Shown one piece after another: positions 26,427 through 35,700 of a stretch of DNA of 64,000 nucleotides. The translations under genes were made by a program, and so were the position numbers. This stretch comes from a bacterium MS4. GTDB lineage: Bacteria > Bacillota > Clostridia > Oscillospirales > Acutalibacteraceae. Location: the NCBI GenBank assembly GCA_000752215.1, contig CCFG01000011.1, positions 379,109 to 443,108 on the forward strand. The letters are read 5' to 3'. Numbering within the stretch: the first letter of the stretch is position 1; each line of letters opens with the position of its first letter. The notes below the pieces were generated by a model. The model was not told the origin of the DNA. It saw nothing but the letters and a program-made list of their open reading frames with translations, and ran no database searches.

Positions 26427-28333
26427 TGTATACGCCCAAACTGGCGCTCCAGGTCCTTTTTTTTCATCACGATGGATACCGGACGCCCGTGCGGGCAGTA
26501 GCGGATATCCTCATTTTCCATTCTTCTGGCGAGAGCGGCAAGCTCCATCGGCGAGCTCAGGTCCCCCGCCTTCACCGCCGCCCGGCACGCCACGTTGTGG
26601 TAAAGCCAGTCGAGCTTTTCCGTCGTGATATCGTTTTTGGCCGACTGCAGGTAGCCCGCAATCTCCATCACCGTTCCCGCAATATCGTCGTCGCCCAGAA
26701 TCAGCGGGACGCTCCGGACCAGCACGGTGCCGGAACCGAAGTCGTCGATTTCAAACCCCGCCGCCGCGCAGACGTCCAGGGAATTCATCACCGCGGCGTA
26801 CTCGTTTTTCTCCAGGGTAACGGCGACCGGCTCCAGAAGCATCTGCTGGTCGGCCCGGCCTTCCTGCGCCCTGAGCTTTTCGTAGAGCATCCGCTCATGG
26901 GCGGCATGCTTGTCGATAAAGACCAGTTCGTCTCCCCGCTCCAGAATAATATAAGTATGAAAGGCTTCCCCAACCAGCTTTTCCGGTTCCGGGGAATCGA
27001 GAGGTTCGACCGGTCCGGGTTCCGGCGCCGCCGGATTCTCCGGCTCCACGGCAGCGGGCTCCGTGACGGCTGGGACAGTCGCCTGATTTTCCTGTGTCAC
27101 GGGAACCGGCTCGGTAAATTCGATATTCGCCGCCGCGAAATCCGTATGGAACGTTGGCCTGTGCGTGTCACTGACCGCAAAGCTGTAGGAAGGCGCCGCG
27201 GGGCGAACCGCCGGAATCACCGGCACGGCCGGCGGCTGCACTGCCGCTGTTGCGGGAGGAGCGGCAAACTGTATCTGAACCGGGGCCTTCGGCTGTTCAA
27301 AAACCGAAGTCTCCTGCTTTTGAAAGGCCATGACGGTTGGCGCATCCCCACGGTGAAGAGCAGTTTTGACGCCGTGGTAAACCGCGTCAAATACCGGCTT
27401 TTCATTGATAAAGCGAACCTCTATTTTCGAGGGATGGACATTGACGTCCACCGCCTGATAGGAAATGCCCATATGAAGCACACAGGCAGGGACCTTCCCC
27501 ACCATCAGAGAACCCTTGAACGCCTCTTCCAGAGCGACCATCGCGGTGCGGCTTTTGATATAGCGGCCGTTGATAAAGAAATGCTGCATGCTCCGGTTCG
27601 GACGCGCCGAGGCAGGTTTGCTGATAAAGCCCCAAAGCTTTACACCGTTTAATTCGTATTCCACCGGAATCAGTCCCGCGGTAAATTCCTTTCCAAAAAC
27701 AGCGTATACGGCTGATTTCAGCTTGCCGTCACCGGGGCTGTTCAGCGTTTCGCGGGAATCACGGATGAAGCGCACCGAAATCTCCGGATGAGAAAGAGCA
27801 ATCCTATCCATCACCGCGGCGATGGCGTTCGCCTCCACAACATCCTTTTTCAGGAATTTCATGCGCGCGGGCGTATTATAAAAAAGGTCACGCACCACAA
27901 GGGTGGTTCCCTGCGCGCAGCCCGCATCCTCACAGGTCTGTTCCACCCCGCCGTCGATTTCATAGCGCGTCCCGGCCAGCTCGCCCTGTGTCGCGGTCAG
28001 AAGCTCCACCCGGGCCACAGCCGCAATGGAGGCCAGAGCCTCGCCGCGGAAGCCGAGGGTGGAGATGCTCTCCAAATCGTCCTGGCTGTGAACCTTGCTG
28101 GTGGCATGGCGCAGGAAGGCGACCGCAACGTCGTCACGGGCGATCCCGCTGCCGTTGTCCGTGACCCGCATATAGGTAATCCCGCCGTTTTTTATTTCCA
28201 CGGTAATAGAGGCCGCACCGGCGTCGATTGAATTTTCGACCAGCTCCTTAATAACGGAAGCAGGGCGTTCCACTACTTCACCGGCGGCGATCAATTCCGC
28301 GATATGTTTGTCCAATACATTGATTTTACTCAT
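26423..28333 (-). CDS. mutL: DNA mismatch repair protein MutL
   Basis: ATPase that couples mismatch recognition by MutS to strand incision. 636 residues. The N-terminal GHKL ATPase has ELVENSIDAGA, DNGSGI and GFRGEALASI. A Pro/Ala/Glu-rich linker spans about 335-445. The C-terminal dimerisation domain has the endonuclease motif DKHAAHERMLYE and CPHGRP near the end. This suggests a nicking MutL, as in bacteria without MutH. ATG at 28333 follows AAGGAGG. An acetyltransferase gene separates it from mutS. Confidence 0.95.
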   Translation of the reverse strand: MSKINVLDKHIAELIAAGEVVERPASVIKELVENSIDAGAASITVEIKNGGITYMRVTDNGSGIARDDVAVAFLRHATSKVHSQDDLESISTLGFRGEALASIAAVARVELLTATQGELAGTRYEIDGGVEQTCEDAGCAQGTTLVVRDLFYNTPARMKFLKKDVVEANAIAAVMDRIALSHPEISVRFIRDSRETLNSPGDGKLKSAVYAVFGKEFTAGLIPVEYELNGVKLWGFISKPASARPNRSMQHFFINGRYIKSRTAMVALEEAFKGSLMVGKVPACVLHMGISYQAVDVNVHPSKIEVRFINEKPVFDAVYHGVKTALHRGDAPTVMAFQKQETSVFEQPKAPVQIQFAAPPATAAVQPPAVPVIPAVRPAAPSYSFAVSDTHRPTFHTDFAAANIEFTEPVPVTQENQATVPAVTEPAAVEPENPAAPEPGPVEPLDSPEPEKLVGEAFHTYIILERGDELVFIDKHAAHERMLYEKLRAQEGRADQQMLLEPVAVTLEKNEYAAVMNSLDVCAAAGFEIDDFGSGTVLVRSVPLILGDDDIAGTVMEIAGYLQSAKNDITTEKLDWLYHNVACRAAVKAGDLSSPMELAALARRMENEDIRYCPHGRPVSIVMKKKDLERQFGRIQ

Positions 28334-28366
28334 GAAACGCCTCCTTTTCTACAATCAGATCAAACG

Positions 28367-28885
28367 TCAATCATCCAGAGAAATCCAGTATCGCTGGATG
28401 ATCCTGTTTTCTTTCTGAACTTCGTTCTCTAAAATCCCATGATTTTTCAAAATGGTTCTCGCTGAACCGCGGTTCTTTCCGTCACAGGTGACCAGAACCT
28501 TATAAATTCCCAATTTCCTTGCCTCTTCCAACGCGAGGGAAAGCATTTTACAGGCATAGCCCTTTCTGCGTTCCGAAGGACGCACGCCATAGCCGATGTG
28601 TCCCCCGACTGAGAAAAGATAGTCGTTGAGCCTGTGCCGAAGGTTCACCGAGCCAAGAATTTTTCCGCCGCTATTTACGTAGAACCACGTGCTCCCCGGA
28701 ACAAAGTGCTCCGGACAGCCCTCTTTGGTTTCCAACTCTTTTTGCAGCCGCAGGTAATCCGAAAAGCTGTGATCCCCCTGGCAGGAGGAAAAAGGATAAA
28801 TGGTTTCTCCGCTGCGCTGCCATTCGTTTATGTATTCCCGATATTCCCGTTCCATCGAGGCATTCAATTTAACTAACCGGCACAT
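28367..28885 (-). CDS. GNAT family N-acetyltransferase
   Basis: 172-residue acetyltransferase of unknown substrate. The acetyl-CoA loop region is GHIGYGVRPSERRKGYACKML (about 92-112), followed by EEARKLGIYKVLVTCDGKN and a C-terminal IIQRYWI strand. ATG at 28885 has AGGAGCAGAG upstream. It is wedged between mutS (24 bases) and mutL (33 bases) and should share their transcript. Nothing in the sequence ties it to mismatch repair; it may be a passenger. Confidence 0.82.
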   Translation of the reverse strand: MCRLVKLNASMEREYREYINEWQRSGETIYPFSSCQGDHSFSDYLRLQKELETKEGCPEHFVPGSTWFYVNSGGKILGSVNLRHRLNDYLFSVGGHIGYGVRPSERRKGYACKMLSLALEEARKLGIYKVLVTCDGKNRGSARTILKNHGILENEVQKENRIIQRYWISLDD

Positions 28886-28908
28886 AACTCTGCTCCTGTA
28901 AAAACAAA

Positions 28909-31518
28909 TTACTTTGCGAGTGTGGCCAGCTCAAACAGCGTATTCATGCACTCAATGGGCGTCAGGGTGTTGACGTCCAGCTTTTTGAGCCTGTCCATAA
29001 TTTCCGTCTCGTTCGGCGGAGTGATCACAAGCTGTAAATCTTCCTGCGTTTCCTCTTTATGCCCGCGCCTTTTCGGCATGGTCACCTGCTGCCCGCTTTC
29101 CAGCTCCGTCAGCACCTGTTTTGCACGGTTCACAATTTTATTCGGCACGCCGGCAAGCTTGGCCACTTCGATGCCGAAGCTGTCGTCCGCTCCGCCGCGC
29201 ACGATCCGGCGCAGGAAGGTAATGTCGTCGCCGCGTTTTTTTACGGCGATATTGTAATTTTTCACGCCGTCAATCAGCTCTTCCAGCTCCGTCAGCTCGT
29301 GGTAATGGGTAGCGAAAAGAGCTTTCGCGCCCAAAAGCTGTTTGTTGGCGACATATTCCAGAACGGCGCGGGCAATGCTCATCCCGTCAAAGGTTGAGGT
29401 TCCCCGCCCGATTTCATCCAAAATCAGCAGACTGTTGCCGGTGGCGTTTTTGATGATATCCGCAACCTCTGACATTTCGACCATAAAGGTCGACTGGCCG
29501 GAAGCCAGATCGTCCGAAGCGCCCACGCGGGTGAAAATGCTGTCCGTAATCCCGATTTCCGCATAGGAAACCGGCACAAAGCAGCCGATCTGAGCCATAA
29601 TGACGATCAGCGCGATCTGACGCATATAGGTGGATTTACCTGCCATGTTCGGGCCGGTAATGATAGCGACCCGGTTTTCGTTCCTGTCGAGCGTAACGTC
29701 GTTTGGCACGAAGGGAGTATCGAGCAAAACCTCGACGACCGGATGGCGGCTTTCCTTAAGAATGATTTTCCCGTCCAGATTGACGATCGGGCGGACGTAA
29801 TGATGTTCCGCCGAAACCTGTGCAAAGGAGGTCAGCACGTCGAGCCTTGCAATCGCGTTGGCCGTCGCCTGCACGCGGGTCAGCTGCGCGGCTACACTGC
29901 TCCGGACAGCGTCAAAAAGCTGGAACTCCAGCTGTACGGACTTTTCGTGCGCGCCAAGGATTTTTCCCTCCAGCTCCTTGAGCTCGGGGGTAATAAAGCG
30001 TTCGCAGTTGGTAAGGGTCTGCTTGCGTATGTATTCCGGCGGTGCCTGATCCTTATAGGAATTGCTGATTTCAATGTAATACCCGAATACCCGGTTGTAC
30101 CCGACTTTCAGCTTCGGGATACCGGTTTTTTCCCGTTCCTGCGCCTCGATCTGGGCGATGATACCCCGGCCGTCGCTCATGTCGCCTTTCAGAAGATCCA
30201 GTTCCTCACTGTAGCCCGGCAGGATCATGCCGCCTTCCCGAATGGAAAACGGAGGCTCTTCCACAATCGCGCGGTCGATTATCCGGTAAACATCCTCCAG
30301 AACGTCGATATGCTGTTCAATCTCTGTAAGGAGGTTAGACTTTACATCTTTTAACAGGGTCTTCAACGCTGGCAGCCGCATGATTGCGGAGGACAGCGAA
30401 CGAAGCTCCCTGCCGTTGGCGGAGCCGTACACAATGCGGGACATCAGCCGTTCCAGATCGTGGATTCCGGTCAGCTGTTCGGCAACGGCGTCGCGCAGAA
30501 TGGCGTCCGCCGCCAGCTCCTCCACCGCGTTCAGACGGCGGTTGATCTGGACCGGGCTCAACAGCGGTTGTTCAATCCAGCTGCGGATCAGGCGTTTGCC
30601 CATCGCCGTGCGCGTTTTATCGAGCACCCACAAGAGCGAGCCGCGCTTTTCCTTGTTGCGCATCGTTTCCAGAAGCTCCAGGTTGCGCCGCGCGTTCAAG
30701 TCCAGATGCATATACTGCGCGCCGGTGTAAAGGTCTATCCCATTAATGCGTTCAATGCCCACGCGCTGTGTGCGCTTCAGGTAGGAAAGCAGCGCGCCGA
30801 CGGCCTGAACAATCTCTGTTTTATCGGAAAGCTCCAACTCCGCAAGGCTTTTGGAATGAAACTGATCCAACACCAGCAAAGAACAGCTCTGCGTCTCAAA
30901 CTCCGCATTATCCAGCAGTTCCAGGCTGGCGGAAAGCCGCTCCTTGATGAATTTCGGAAGCCCGGTCAGCTCCAGAGTATTCTGGTTGACAAGGATTTCG
31001 CGCGGCGAATAGCGGGAAAGCTCGTTTTTAATCTGCTCCGTCAGGTCCCCGCCGGAAAGCGTGGTCGCGTGCAGTTCGCCGGTGGAAATATCCGCAAAAC
31101 AGATTCCCGCGCCTACACCCTCGGCGCAGAGCGAACAGATAAAGTTGTTGCGCGCCTCGTCCAGCATACTGCTTTCCAACACCGTACCGGGCGTAATCAC
31201 GCGGATGATATCGCGTTTTACCAGCCCTTTGGCCAGCGCGGGGTCCTCCATCTGCTCACAGATGGCGACCTTATAGCCCTTCGCGACCAGACGCGCCACA
31301 TAGCTTTCATAGCTGTGGAAGGGCACGCCGCACATGGGTGCCCGCTCTTCCTGTCCGCAGTCGCGCCCGGTCAGCGTCAGTTCCAGTTCCTTCGATGCAA
31401 GTTTGGCGTCTTCATAAAACATTTCATAAAAATCACCAAGGCGAAAAAACAAGATTGTATTGGGATTCTGTTTTTTGATTTCAAAATACTGCTGCATCAT
31501 TGGTGAAAGATTTGCCAT
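28909..31518 (-). CDS. mutS: DNA mismatch repair protein MutS
   Basis: Mismatch-recognition ATPase. 869 residues, full length. The mismatch-wedging Phe-x-Glu motif is in LGDFYEMFYEDA (about residue 29). Connector and lever domains follow. The C-terminal ABC-type ATPase has Walker A GPNMAGKSTYM, the STFMVEMSEVADI signature, Walker B LLILDEIGRGTSTFDG and ATHYHELTELE. It precedes the acetyltransferase and mutL on the same strand. Confidence 0.97.
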   Translation of the reverse strand: MANLSPMMQQYFEIKKQNPNTILFFRLGDFYEMFYEDAKLASKELELTLTGRDCGQEERAPMCGVPFHSYESYVARLVAKGYKVAICEQMEDPALAKGLVKRDIIRVITPGTVLESSMLDEARNNFICSLCAEGVGAGICFADISTGELHATTLSGGDLTEQIKNELSRYSPREILVNQNTLELTGLPKFIKERLSASLELLDNAEFETQSCSLLVLDQFHSKSLAELELSDKTEIVQAVGALLSYLKRTQRVGIERINGIDLYTGAQYMHLDLNARRNLELLETMRNKEKRGSLLWVLDKTRTAMGKRLIRSWIEQPLLSPVQINRRLNAVEELAADAILRDAVAEQLTGIHDLERLMSRIVYGSANGRELRSLSSAIMRLPALKTLLKDVKSNLLTEIEQHIDVLEDVYRIIDRAIVEEPPFSIREGGMILPGYSEELDLLKGDMSDGRGIIAQIEAQEREKTGIPKLKVGYNRVFGYYIEISNSYKDQAPPEYIRKQTLTNCERFITPELKELEGKILGAHEKSVQLEFQLFDAVRSSVAAQLTRVQATANAIARLDVLTSFAQVSAEHHYVRPIVNLDGKIILKESRHPVVEVLLDTPFVPNDVTLDRNENRVAIITGPNMAGKSTYMRQIALIVIMAQIGCFVPVSYAEIGITDSIFTRVGASDDLASGQSTFMVEMSEVADIIKNATGNSLLILDEIGRGTSTFDGMSIARAVLEYVANKQLLGAKALFATHYHELTELEELIDGVKNYNIAVKKRGDDITFLRRIVRGGADDSFGIEVAKLAGVPNKIVNRAKQVLTELESGQQVTMPKRRGHKEETQEDLQLVITPPNETEIMDRLKKLDVNTLTPIECMNTLFELATLAK

Positions 31519-31557
31519 AACCTGCGTTTCATCTCCAATTCATGACTTGATGGGGAA

Positions 31558-31965
31558 TCAGTGACAGCCCCCGCAGGAGGAACAGTTGCCGCCGCAGGAG
31601 GATTCCACGTAATCGGTGGTCTCCGGGTCCTCGCCGTCGGCGGACTGGCCGATAATAGCGCTGACGCGCTGAAGCAGGGCATCCATTTCTTCCTTGGCCT
31701 TGTTGTAAGCCGTCATATTCGGATTCTGCATGATCTGGGCGTAAATGTGGCGCAGCTCCTGATTGAGCACCTGCATTTTGTCGGAATCCTGCTCCGGCTT
31801 CTGGGCCTCGTTGTTGATTGCCATTCTCTTCAGGTTGAACTCGCCGATCAGGTCCTGCAGCTGCTGATCGTCGTCGCTGTTCTGCTTTGCAAGCTGCATA
31901 TTCAGATAACGCGAATCCTTCTGTATTTCTTTGCCGATTTCTCTCGCTAAGCTGATAATATCCAT
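31558..31965 (-). CDS. YlbF/YmcA-family protein with cysteine-rich tail (RicF-like)
   Basis: 135 residues. The helical YlbF-type domain (DIISLAREIGKEIQKDSRYL, LIGEFNLKRMAI, NPNMTAYNKAKEEMDALLQRV) is followed by a tail with four cysteines at about 124, 128, 131 and 134 (CGGNCSSCGGCH). In Bacillus the Ric complex (YlbF, YmcA, YaaT) binds iron-sulfur clusters and affects RNase Y-dependent mRNA processing; the C-terminal cysteines here fit that role. ATG at 31965 is chosen (AAGGAGTAACAAA upstream) rather than the longer frame. Placement between miaB and mutS is common in Clostridia. Confidence 0.82.
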   Translation of the reverse strand: MDIISLAREIGKEIQKDSRYLNMQLAKQNSDDDQQLQDLIGEFNLKRMAINNEAQKPEQDSDKMQVLNQELRHIYAQIMQNPNMTAYNKAKEEMDALLQRVSAIIGQSADGEDPETTDYVESSCGGNCSSCGGCH

Positions 31966-32035
31966 TTTGTTACTCCTTAATAATAATTTATATTGATTCA
32001 TAAAAAACGTTGAAAAACTTGATTGACCGCCTGAT

Positions 32036-33457
32036 TTATGGATGAAGCTCTCCGTTTAAAATCCAGTTGCGGGCGGAAGTGATCTTTACCTCGGCAAAAC
32101 CGCCGATCAGGTCCTGATCCCCCGGAAAGTCCACAACGATATTGCCGTCGGTCCGACCGGAAAGAAGACCGTTCTTTTCATTGCGCTCTTCCACCAGCAC
32201 ACGTTGGACTGTGCCGACCATCCCGGCGCAGCGCGAAGCCGCGATATTCTCCTGCGCTTCACAAAGCTGCGCAAACCATTTTGACTTTTCCCCGGCGGGA
32301 ACCGGGTCGGGCATCTTCGCCGCCCTTGTCCCCACACGCGGGGAATAGATGAAGGTAAACAGCGAGGTGAATTCCACCTCCTGAATCAGGCTGACGGTAT
32401 CGAGGAATTCCTCGTAGGTTTCGCCCGGAAATCCGATGATCACGTCGGATGTAAGAGAGAGGTCCGGAAGCTTTTCCTTGGCGTAACGGATCAGGTCAAG
32501 ATATTTTTCGCGGGTGTAGCCGCGGTTCATTTCTTTCAGCACGCGGTCGTTGCCCGACTGGAACGGAAGATGAAGGTGGCGGCTGATATGCCGCCCCTGC
32601 GCAATCGTGTCGATCAGCTCACGGGTCGCGTCCTTCGGGTGCGAGGTCATAAAACGGATACGGTAATCGCCGTCCACCGCGTCGAGCAATCGCAGGAGCT
32701 GTGAAAAATTCATCGGTTCGTCCAGACGCTTGCCGTAGGAATTGACATTCTGCCCCAGGAGGGTAATATCTTTGTATCCCGCCTTTACAAGGCCCTTGAA
32801 CTCCTCCAGAATCGCCTCCGGGGTACGGCTGCGCTCCCTGCCGCGCACATAGGGCACAACACAGTATGAGCAAAAATTGTCGCAGCCATACATGACCGTA
32901 AGCCATGCTTTCGTGCTTCCGTCGCGATGGACCGGCAGACCTTCGACGATTTGCCTGTCCTCGCTGTCGTCGCCGCGCGCAAAAACACGGGAACCCTGTG
33001 TGATTGTGGTAAATAAAAGCTCGGGGAGCTTATGGATCACATGGGTGCCGAAAACCAGGTTGACAAAAGGAAAGCTCTTTCGGATTCGCTCGGCGACATG
33101 CTCCTGCTCCATCATACAGCCGCAGAGGGCGATAATCAGGGAAGGATTGCGCCGTTTCACATTTTTCAGCGCTCCTACATTTCCGAAAACCCTGTCTTCC
33201 GCATGCTCGCGGACCGCGCAGGTATTAAAAATGACGAGGTCCGCCTCATCCTCTTGATCGGTAAAGGAAAAACCCATTTCTTCAAGCTGACCCTTTATTT
33301 TCTCACCGTCCGCAACATTCTGCTGACAGCCGTAAGTGTGCACCAGCGCCATGGGAACGGCGCCGCGCGCCCGGATCGCCATGATCTGAGAAACGTCGCT
33401 GATGAATTCAGCCTGGGAACGCGCCGACTGCTCCTGAGCCGGAAATTTTTCTGCCAA
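32036..33457 (-). CDS. miaB: tRNA-2-methylthio-N6-dimethylallyladenosine synthase MiaB
   Basis: Radical-SAM methylthiotransferase that completes ms2i6A37 in tRNA. 473 residues. The N-terminal domain holds the cysteines of the auxiliary cluster (TYGCQQNVADGEKI, FNTCAVREHAEDRV, LCGCMMEQEHV). The radical SAM domain has the CxxxCxxC motif in GCDNFCSYCVVPYVRGRERSR. A TRAM domain is at the C-terminus. The start codon appears to be TTG, with AGGAGGGCTATCC upstream. It is the first gene of the minus-strand repair, tRNA-modification and division block. Confidence 0.95.
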   Translation of the reverse strand: MAEKFPAQEQSARSQAEFISDVSQIMAIRARGAVPMALVHTYGCQQNVADGEKIKGQLEEMGFSFTDQEDEADLVIFNTCAVREHAEDRVFGNVGALKNVKRRNPSLIIALCGCMMEQEHVAERIRKSFPFVNLVFGTHVIHKLPELLFTTITQGSRVFARGDDSEDRQIVEGLPVHRDGSTKAWLTVMYGCDNFCSYCVVPYVRGRERSRTPEAILEEFKGLVKAGYKDITLLGQNVNSYGKRLDEPMNFSQLLRLLDAVDGDYRIRFMTSHPKDATRELIDTIAQGRHISRHLHLPFQSGNDRVLKEMNRGYTREKYLDLIRYAKEKLPDLSLTSDVIIGFPGETYEEFLDTVSLIQEVEFTSLFTFIYSPRVGTRAAKMPDPVPAGEKSKWFAQLCEAQENIAASRCAGMVGTVQRVLVEERNEKNGLLSGRTDGNIVVDFPGDQDLIGGFAEVKITSARNWILNGELHP

Positions 33458-33491
33458 AAGGATAGCCCTCCTATGTTATATGGTATAACTG

Positions 33492-33520
33492 ATTATATCA
33501 TGTTGCTTTGGTTACTTCAA
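33492..33520 (-). promoter_or_regulatory. Sigma-A promoter ahead of miaB
   Basis: Minus-strand TTGAAG (33515-33520), a 17-base spacer and perfect TATAAT (33492-33497), 35 bases upstream of the miaB start. It probably drives the whole co-directional block. Confidence 0.65.
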
Positions 33521-33521
33521 G

Positions 33522-33565
33522 AAAAAAGAACCAAAATCCCTGCCACCGGGCAAGCGGCGGCAGGG
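33522..33565 (-). terminator. Terminator after the glycosyltransferase gene
   Basis: The minus strand pairs CCCTGCC (33559-33565) with GGCAGGG (33538-33544), followed by a T-rich stretch ending TTCTTTTTTC. It overlaps the -35 region of the miaB promoter. Confidence 0.6.
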
Positions 33566-33577
33566 AAAAAGAAGGCC

Positions 33578-34540
33578 CTATTTTGCTTTATACATCCACG
33601 GAATGGTGCGCCAGACGGCGATCCGGCGTTTCAGCGCCTTATCCGTCTTCCTGCCCGCCGAAAGCAGCTTGTCGTATCCGGCGGCGTGCAGATAGCTGCG
33701 CACCGCGTTATAGCCCGCGCCTTCTTTCAGCATAATGTCCACCCCGTTCATAACGGTCAGCGGCAGTTTCTGGTGTTCAAACAGCTGAATCAGCTCCGCG
33801 TCATCCCGGCGGGTGGTTTTGATGAGATCAAAAATCCGGAGCAGGGCGTCGGTATGCTGAAAGATATTCTTCCCCACCGGCTTCTGCTTGCCGCGCTTTA
33901 ATTCATAGATGGTATCCCGTTTGATGACCGTCGGCGACTGCGCGATCGTCTCGGCGCAGAGCAGGCAGCGGAAAACAAACTCCTCCGCGTATCCGTGGCT
34001 GCAGGAGTCGAAAAAATAAATCTGCCTGTCCAGCAGAAACCTGCGCCGGAGCATGACCGCGGAGATATCGATATGGATCGAATGGCTGAGAACGCCCTTC
34101 AGGTATTGGGCGCCGCTTTCCTGACGGATGGCCTTGCTGATCAGCCGGCGTTCCGCGGCATGAGCTTCCTCCTCACTGATGCTGCCGAATACAAAATCCG
34201 CCGAAGTATGCAAAGCCGTTTCCAGATATCCGCCGATAAAATCGCGGTACAGTCTGCGGGCGAAAATAAAAGTGAGGTAATCTCCCCCGGACTTCTGTAT
34301 TCCTGTATTTAAAGCCGCGGCGACGGTTCCGTCGCCGTTCTGAATGACAAAACCACGAAGCTTCAGCTCTTTGATAAGCTGGACGGCTTCCCAGACCGTC
34401 TTATCCGCGGAACCCATGTCCACTACGACAAATTCCGCGTCCAGCCCGGCCGCCTGCGCAGCAATCGAGCGCAATACTCCCGATATTTCCTGTTCAACAT
34501 TCTTGACCGGAACAATAATGGAAAGCTTTGTAATCTGCAT
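33578..34540 (-). CDS. Glycosyltransferase family 2 protein
   Basis: 320 residues. The N-terminal GT-A domain has LSIIVPVKNVEQEISGVL and VVVDMGSADKTVWEAV, then GDYLTFIFARRLY where the metal-binding DXD would sit. That acidic motif is not obvious here, so the protein may be a weak or inactive transferase. The C-terminal 100 residues are helical and basic, ending WRTIPWMYKAK. ATG at 34540 has AAAGGAGG upstream. It is a single gene between the TetR gene and a terminator. Substrate unknown. Confidence 0.75.
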   Translation of the reverse strand: MQITKLSIIVPVKNVEQEISGVLRSIAAQAAGLDAEFVVVDMGSADKTVWEAVQLIKELKLRGFVIQNGDGTVAAALNTGIQKSGGDYLTFIFARRLYRDFIGGYLETALHTSADFVFGSISEEEAHAAERRLISKAIRQESGAQYLKGVLSHSIHIDISAVMLRRRFLLDRQIYFFDSCSHGYAEEFVFRCLLCAETIAQSPTVIKRDTIYELKRGKQKPVGKNIFQHTDALLRIFDLIKTTRRDDAELIQLFEHQKLPLTVMNGVDIMLKEGAGYNAVRSYLHAAGYDKLLSAGRKTDKALKRRIAVWRTIPWMYKAK

Positions 34541-34623
34541 TACCGAACCTCCTTTACTGAATCTGTTACCAGTATATCATATTGTGATGAATAGAAAAGA
34601 TGAAAACTGACAGTTATCCGTTC

Positions 34624-35232
34624 CTAATTCAAATTACTTTCAGTGATATTCGCTTTTTTCTCCGCCGGATGCTCCTGAAAATACCGGCCGGCCGTGTAGA
34701 GCTTGCTGTCGTCGATAAAATGTGTCAGGCGCAGGACAATTTCCTCCGGCTGCTGCTTCATGCCGCAGCGCGCCCACTGGATAACGACGCCTACAAGCCC
34801 GTAGGAATAGAATTCCGCTATAAAGACCTTATCTTCCGCGGCGATCTGACTCCCCTGTGAAACAGTATCCAGCATTTCGGCAATCAGGTCCTTTGTTACA
34901 TTAAAAAAATAGTCCTGAAAAGCGTTTTGTCCGGTGACGCTGAGCGCATTCGTATAAAAATACTGCTCATTCTTCATCGTTTTCAGAACGTCAAGAACAA
35001 CGTTGTTCCATTCTTCAAACGATCGGTGCTGCGTGACGGCGGAAACGACCTCATTGTAATAAATCCAATCCACCAAATCATATTTGTCCTTAAAATGATA
35101 ATAAAAGGTCTGACGGTTAATCCCGCAGTGTTCCACAATATCGGCAACCGATATTTTCTGGAGCGGTCTTTTCTTCATCAATTCCTTTATGGAAGCGGCA
35201 ATCGCTTTTTTGGTTATCAGTGAATCAGACAT
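34624..35232 (-). CDS. TetR/AcrR family transcriptional regulator (DhaS-like)
   Basis: 202 residues. The N-terminal helix-turn-helix spans about residues 8-50 (ITKKAIAASIKELMKKRPLQ, VADIVEHCGINRQTFYYHFKDKYDLVDWIYY). The C-terminal ligand domain resembles the TetR_C group with a conserved FYSYGLVGVVIQWARCGM helix. ATG at 35232 has AGGAG upstream. No adjacent divergent target is evident, since the next gene is tRNA-Ala. The regulated genes are unknown. Confidence 0.88.
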   Translation of the reverse strand: MSDSLITKKAIAASIKELMKKRPLQKISVADIVEHCGINRQTFYYHFKDKYDLVDWIYYNEVVSAVTQHRSFEEWNNVVLDVLKTMKNEQYFYTNALSVTGQNAFQDYFFNVTKDLIAEMLDTVSQGSQIAAEDKVFIAEFYSYGLVGVVIQWARCGMKQQPEEIVLRLTHFIDDSKLYTAGRYFQEHPAEKKANITESNLN

Positions 35233-35369
35233 GGTTTTTTCTCCTGAAATACATGAGGACGTTATGTATTTAAGTTCGCACCCCGGATGAATGGTTTGTT
35301 TCCATTTTACCAGTATTATTGTATTTTTTCAATATGGCTGTTAGGAATCAGATTTTTTTACAATACTAC

Positions 35370-35398
35370 TTGCATTCTCCCAGAAAGTATGATATTAT
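35370..35398 (+). promoter_or_regulatory. Sigma-A promoter of tRNA-Ala
   Basis: TTGCAT (35370-35375), a 17-base spacer and TATTAT (35393-35398), 26 bases upstream of the tRNA. Confidence 0.65.
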
Positions 35399-35424
35399 AA
35401 CAAAGCTGTTTTAAAATAACGTAT

Positions 35425-35500
35425 GGGGCATTAGCTCAGCTGGGAGAGCGCCACACTGGCAGTGTGGAGGTCAGCGGTTCGATCCCGCTATGCTCCACCA
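35425..35500 (+). tRNA. tRNA-Ala (anticodon GGC), integration target
   Basis: 76-base cloverleaf with encoded CCA. Acceptor GGGGCAT/ATGCTCC, anticodon stem CCACA/TGTGG around CTGGCAG (anticodon GGC), T-arm GGTTCGATCCC. Its last ten bases plus one form the direct repeat that bounds the element to the right, so insertion at this 3' end left the tRNA intact. Confidence 0.96.
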
Positions 35501-35501
35501 A
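35491..35501 (+). repeat. attL core of the integrative element
   Basis: TGCTCCACCAA, 11 bp, covering the last ten bases of tRNA-Ala and one base beyond. It is identical to the copy at 46809-46819. An inverted arm AATCCGAACC lies 8 bases to its right at 35510-35519. Confidence 0.85.
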
Positions 35502-35509
35502 ATCAAGAT

Positions 35510-35548
35510 AATCCGAACCTTTTTCTAATCGGGAATGGGTTCGGATTT
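35510..35548 (+). terminator. Element-borne terminator behind tRNA-Ala
   Basis: AATCCGAACC (35510-35519) pairs with GGTTCGGATT (35538-35547) around an 18-base T-rich loop, followed by TTATCATTT. It presumably replaces the original tRNA terminator moved to 46.83 kb. The left arm doubles as the attP arm. Confidence 0.6.
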
Positions 35549-35574
35549 ATCATTTATATGGATGAAGTAGTATA

Positions 35575-35612
35575 AGAAAAGCGGCGGCGGTATGGGCTAC
35601 ATACTGCCGCCG
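35575..35612 (-). terminator. Terminator of the HNH-Vsr-Dcm transcript
   Basis: The minus strand pairs CGGCGGCAGTATG with CATACCGCCGCCG (one wobble), loop TAGCC, followed by CTTTTCTTA. It lies about 90 bases after the HNH gene stop. Confidence 0.65.
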
Positions 35613-35700
35613 TTACTTTAATCAAAGGAATTATAGGACATCGAAAAATTTGGTAATATTAATAGTTTGCAGGTAGTCGACAAGCAGATTAGATATGGAT

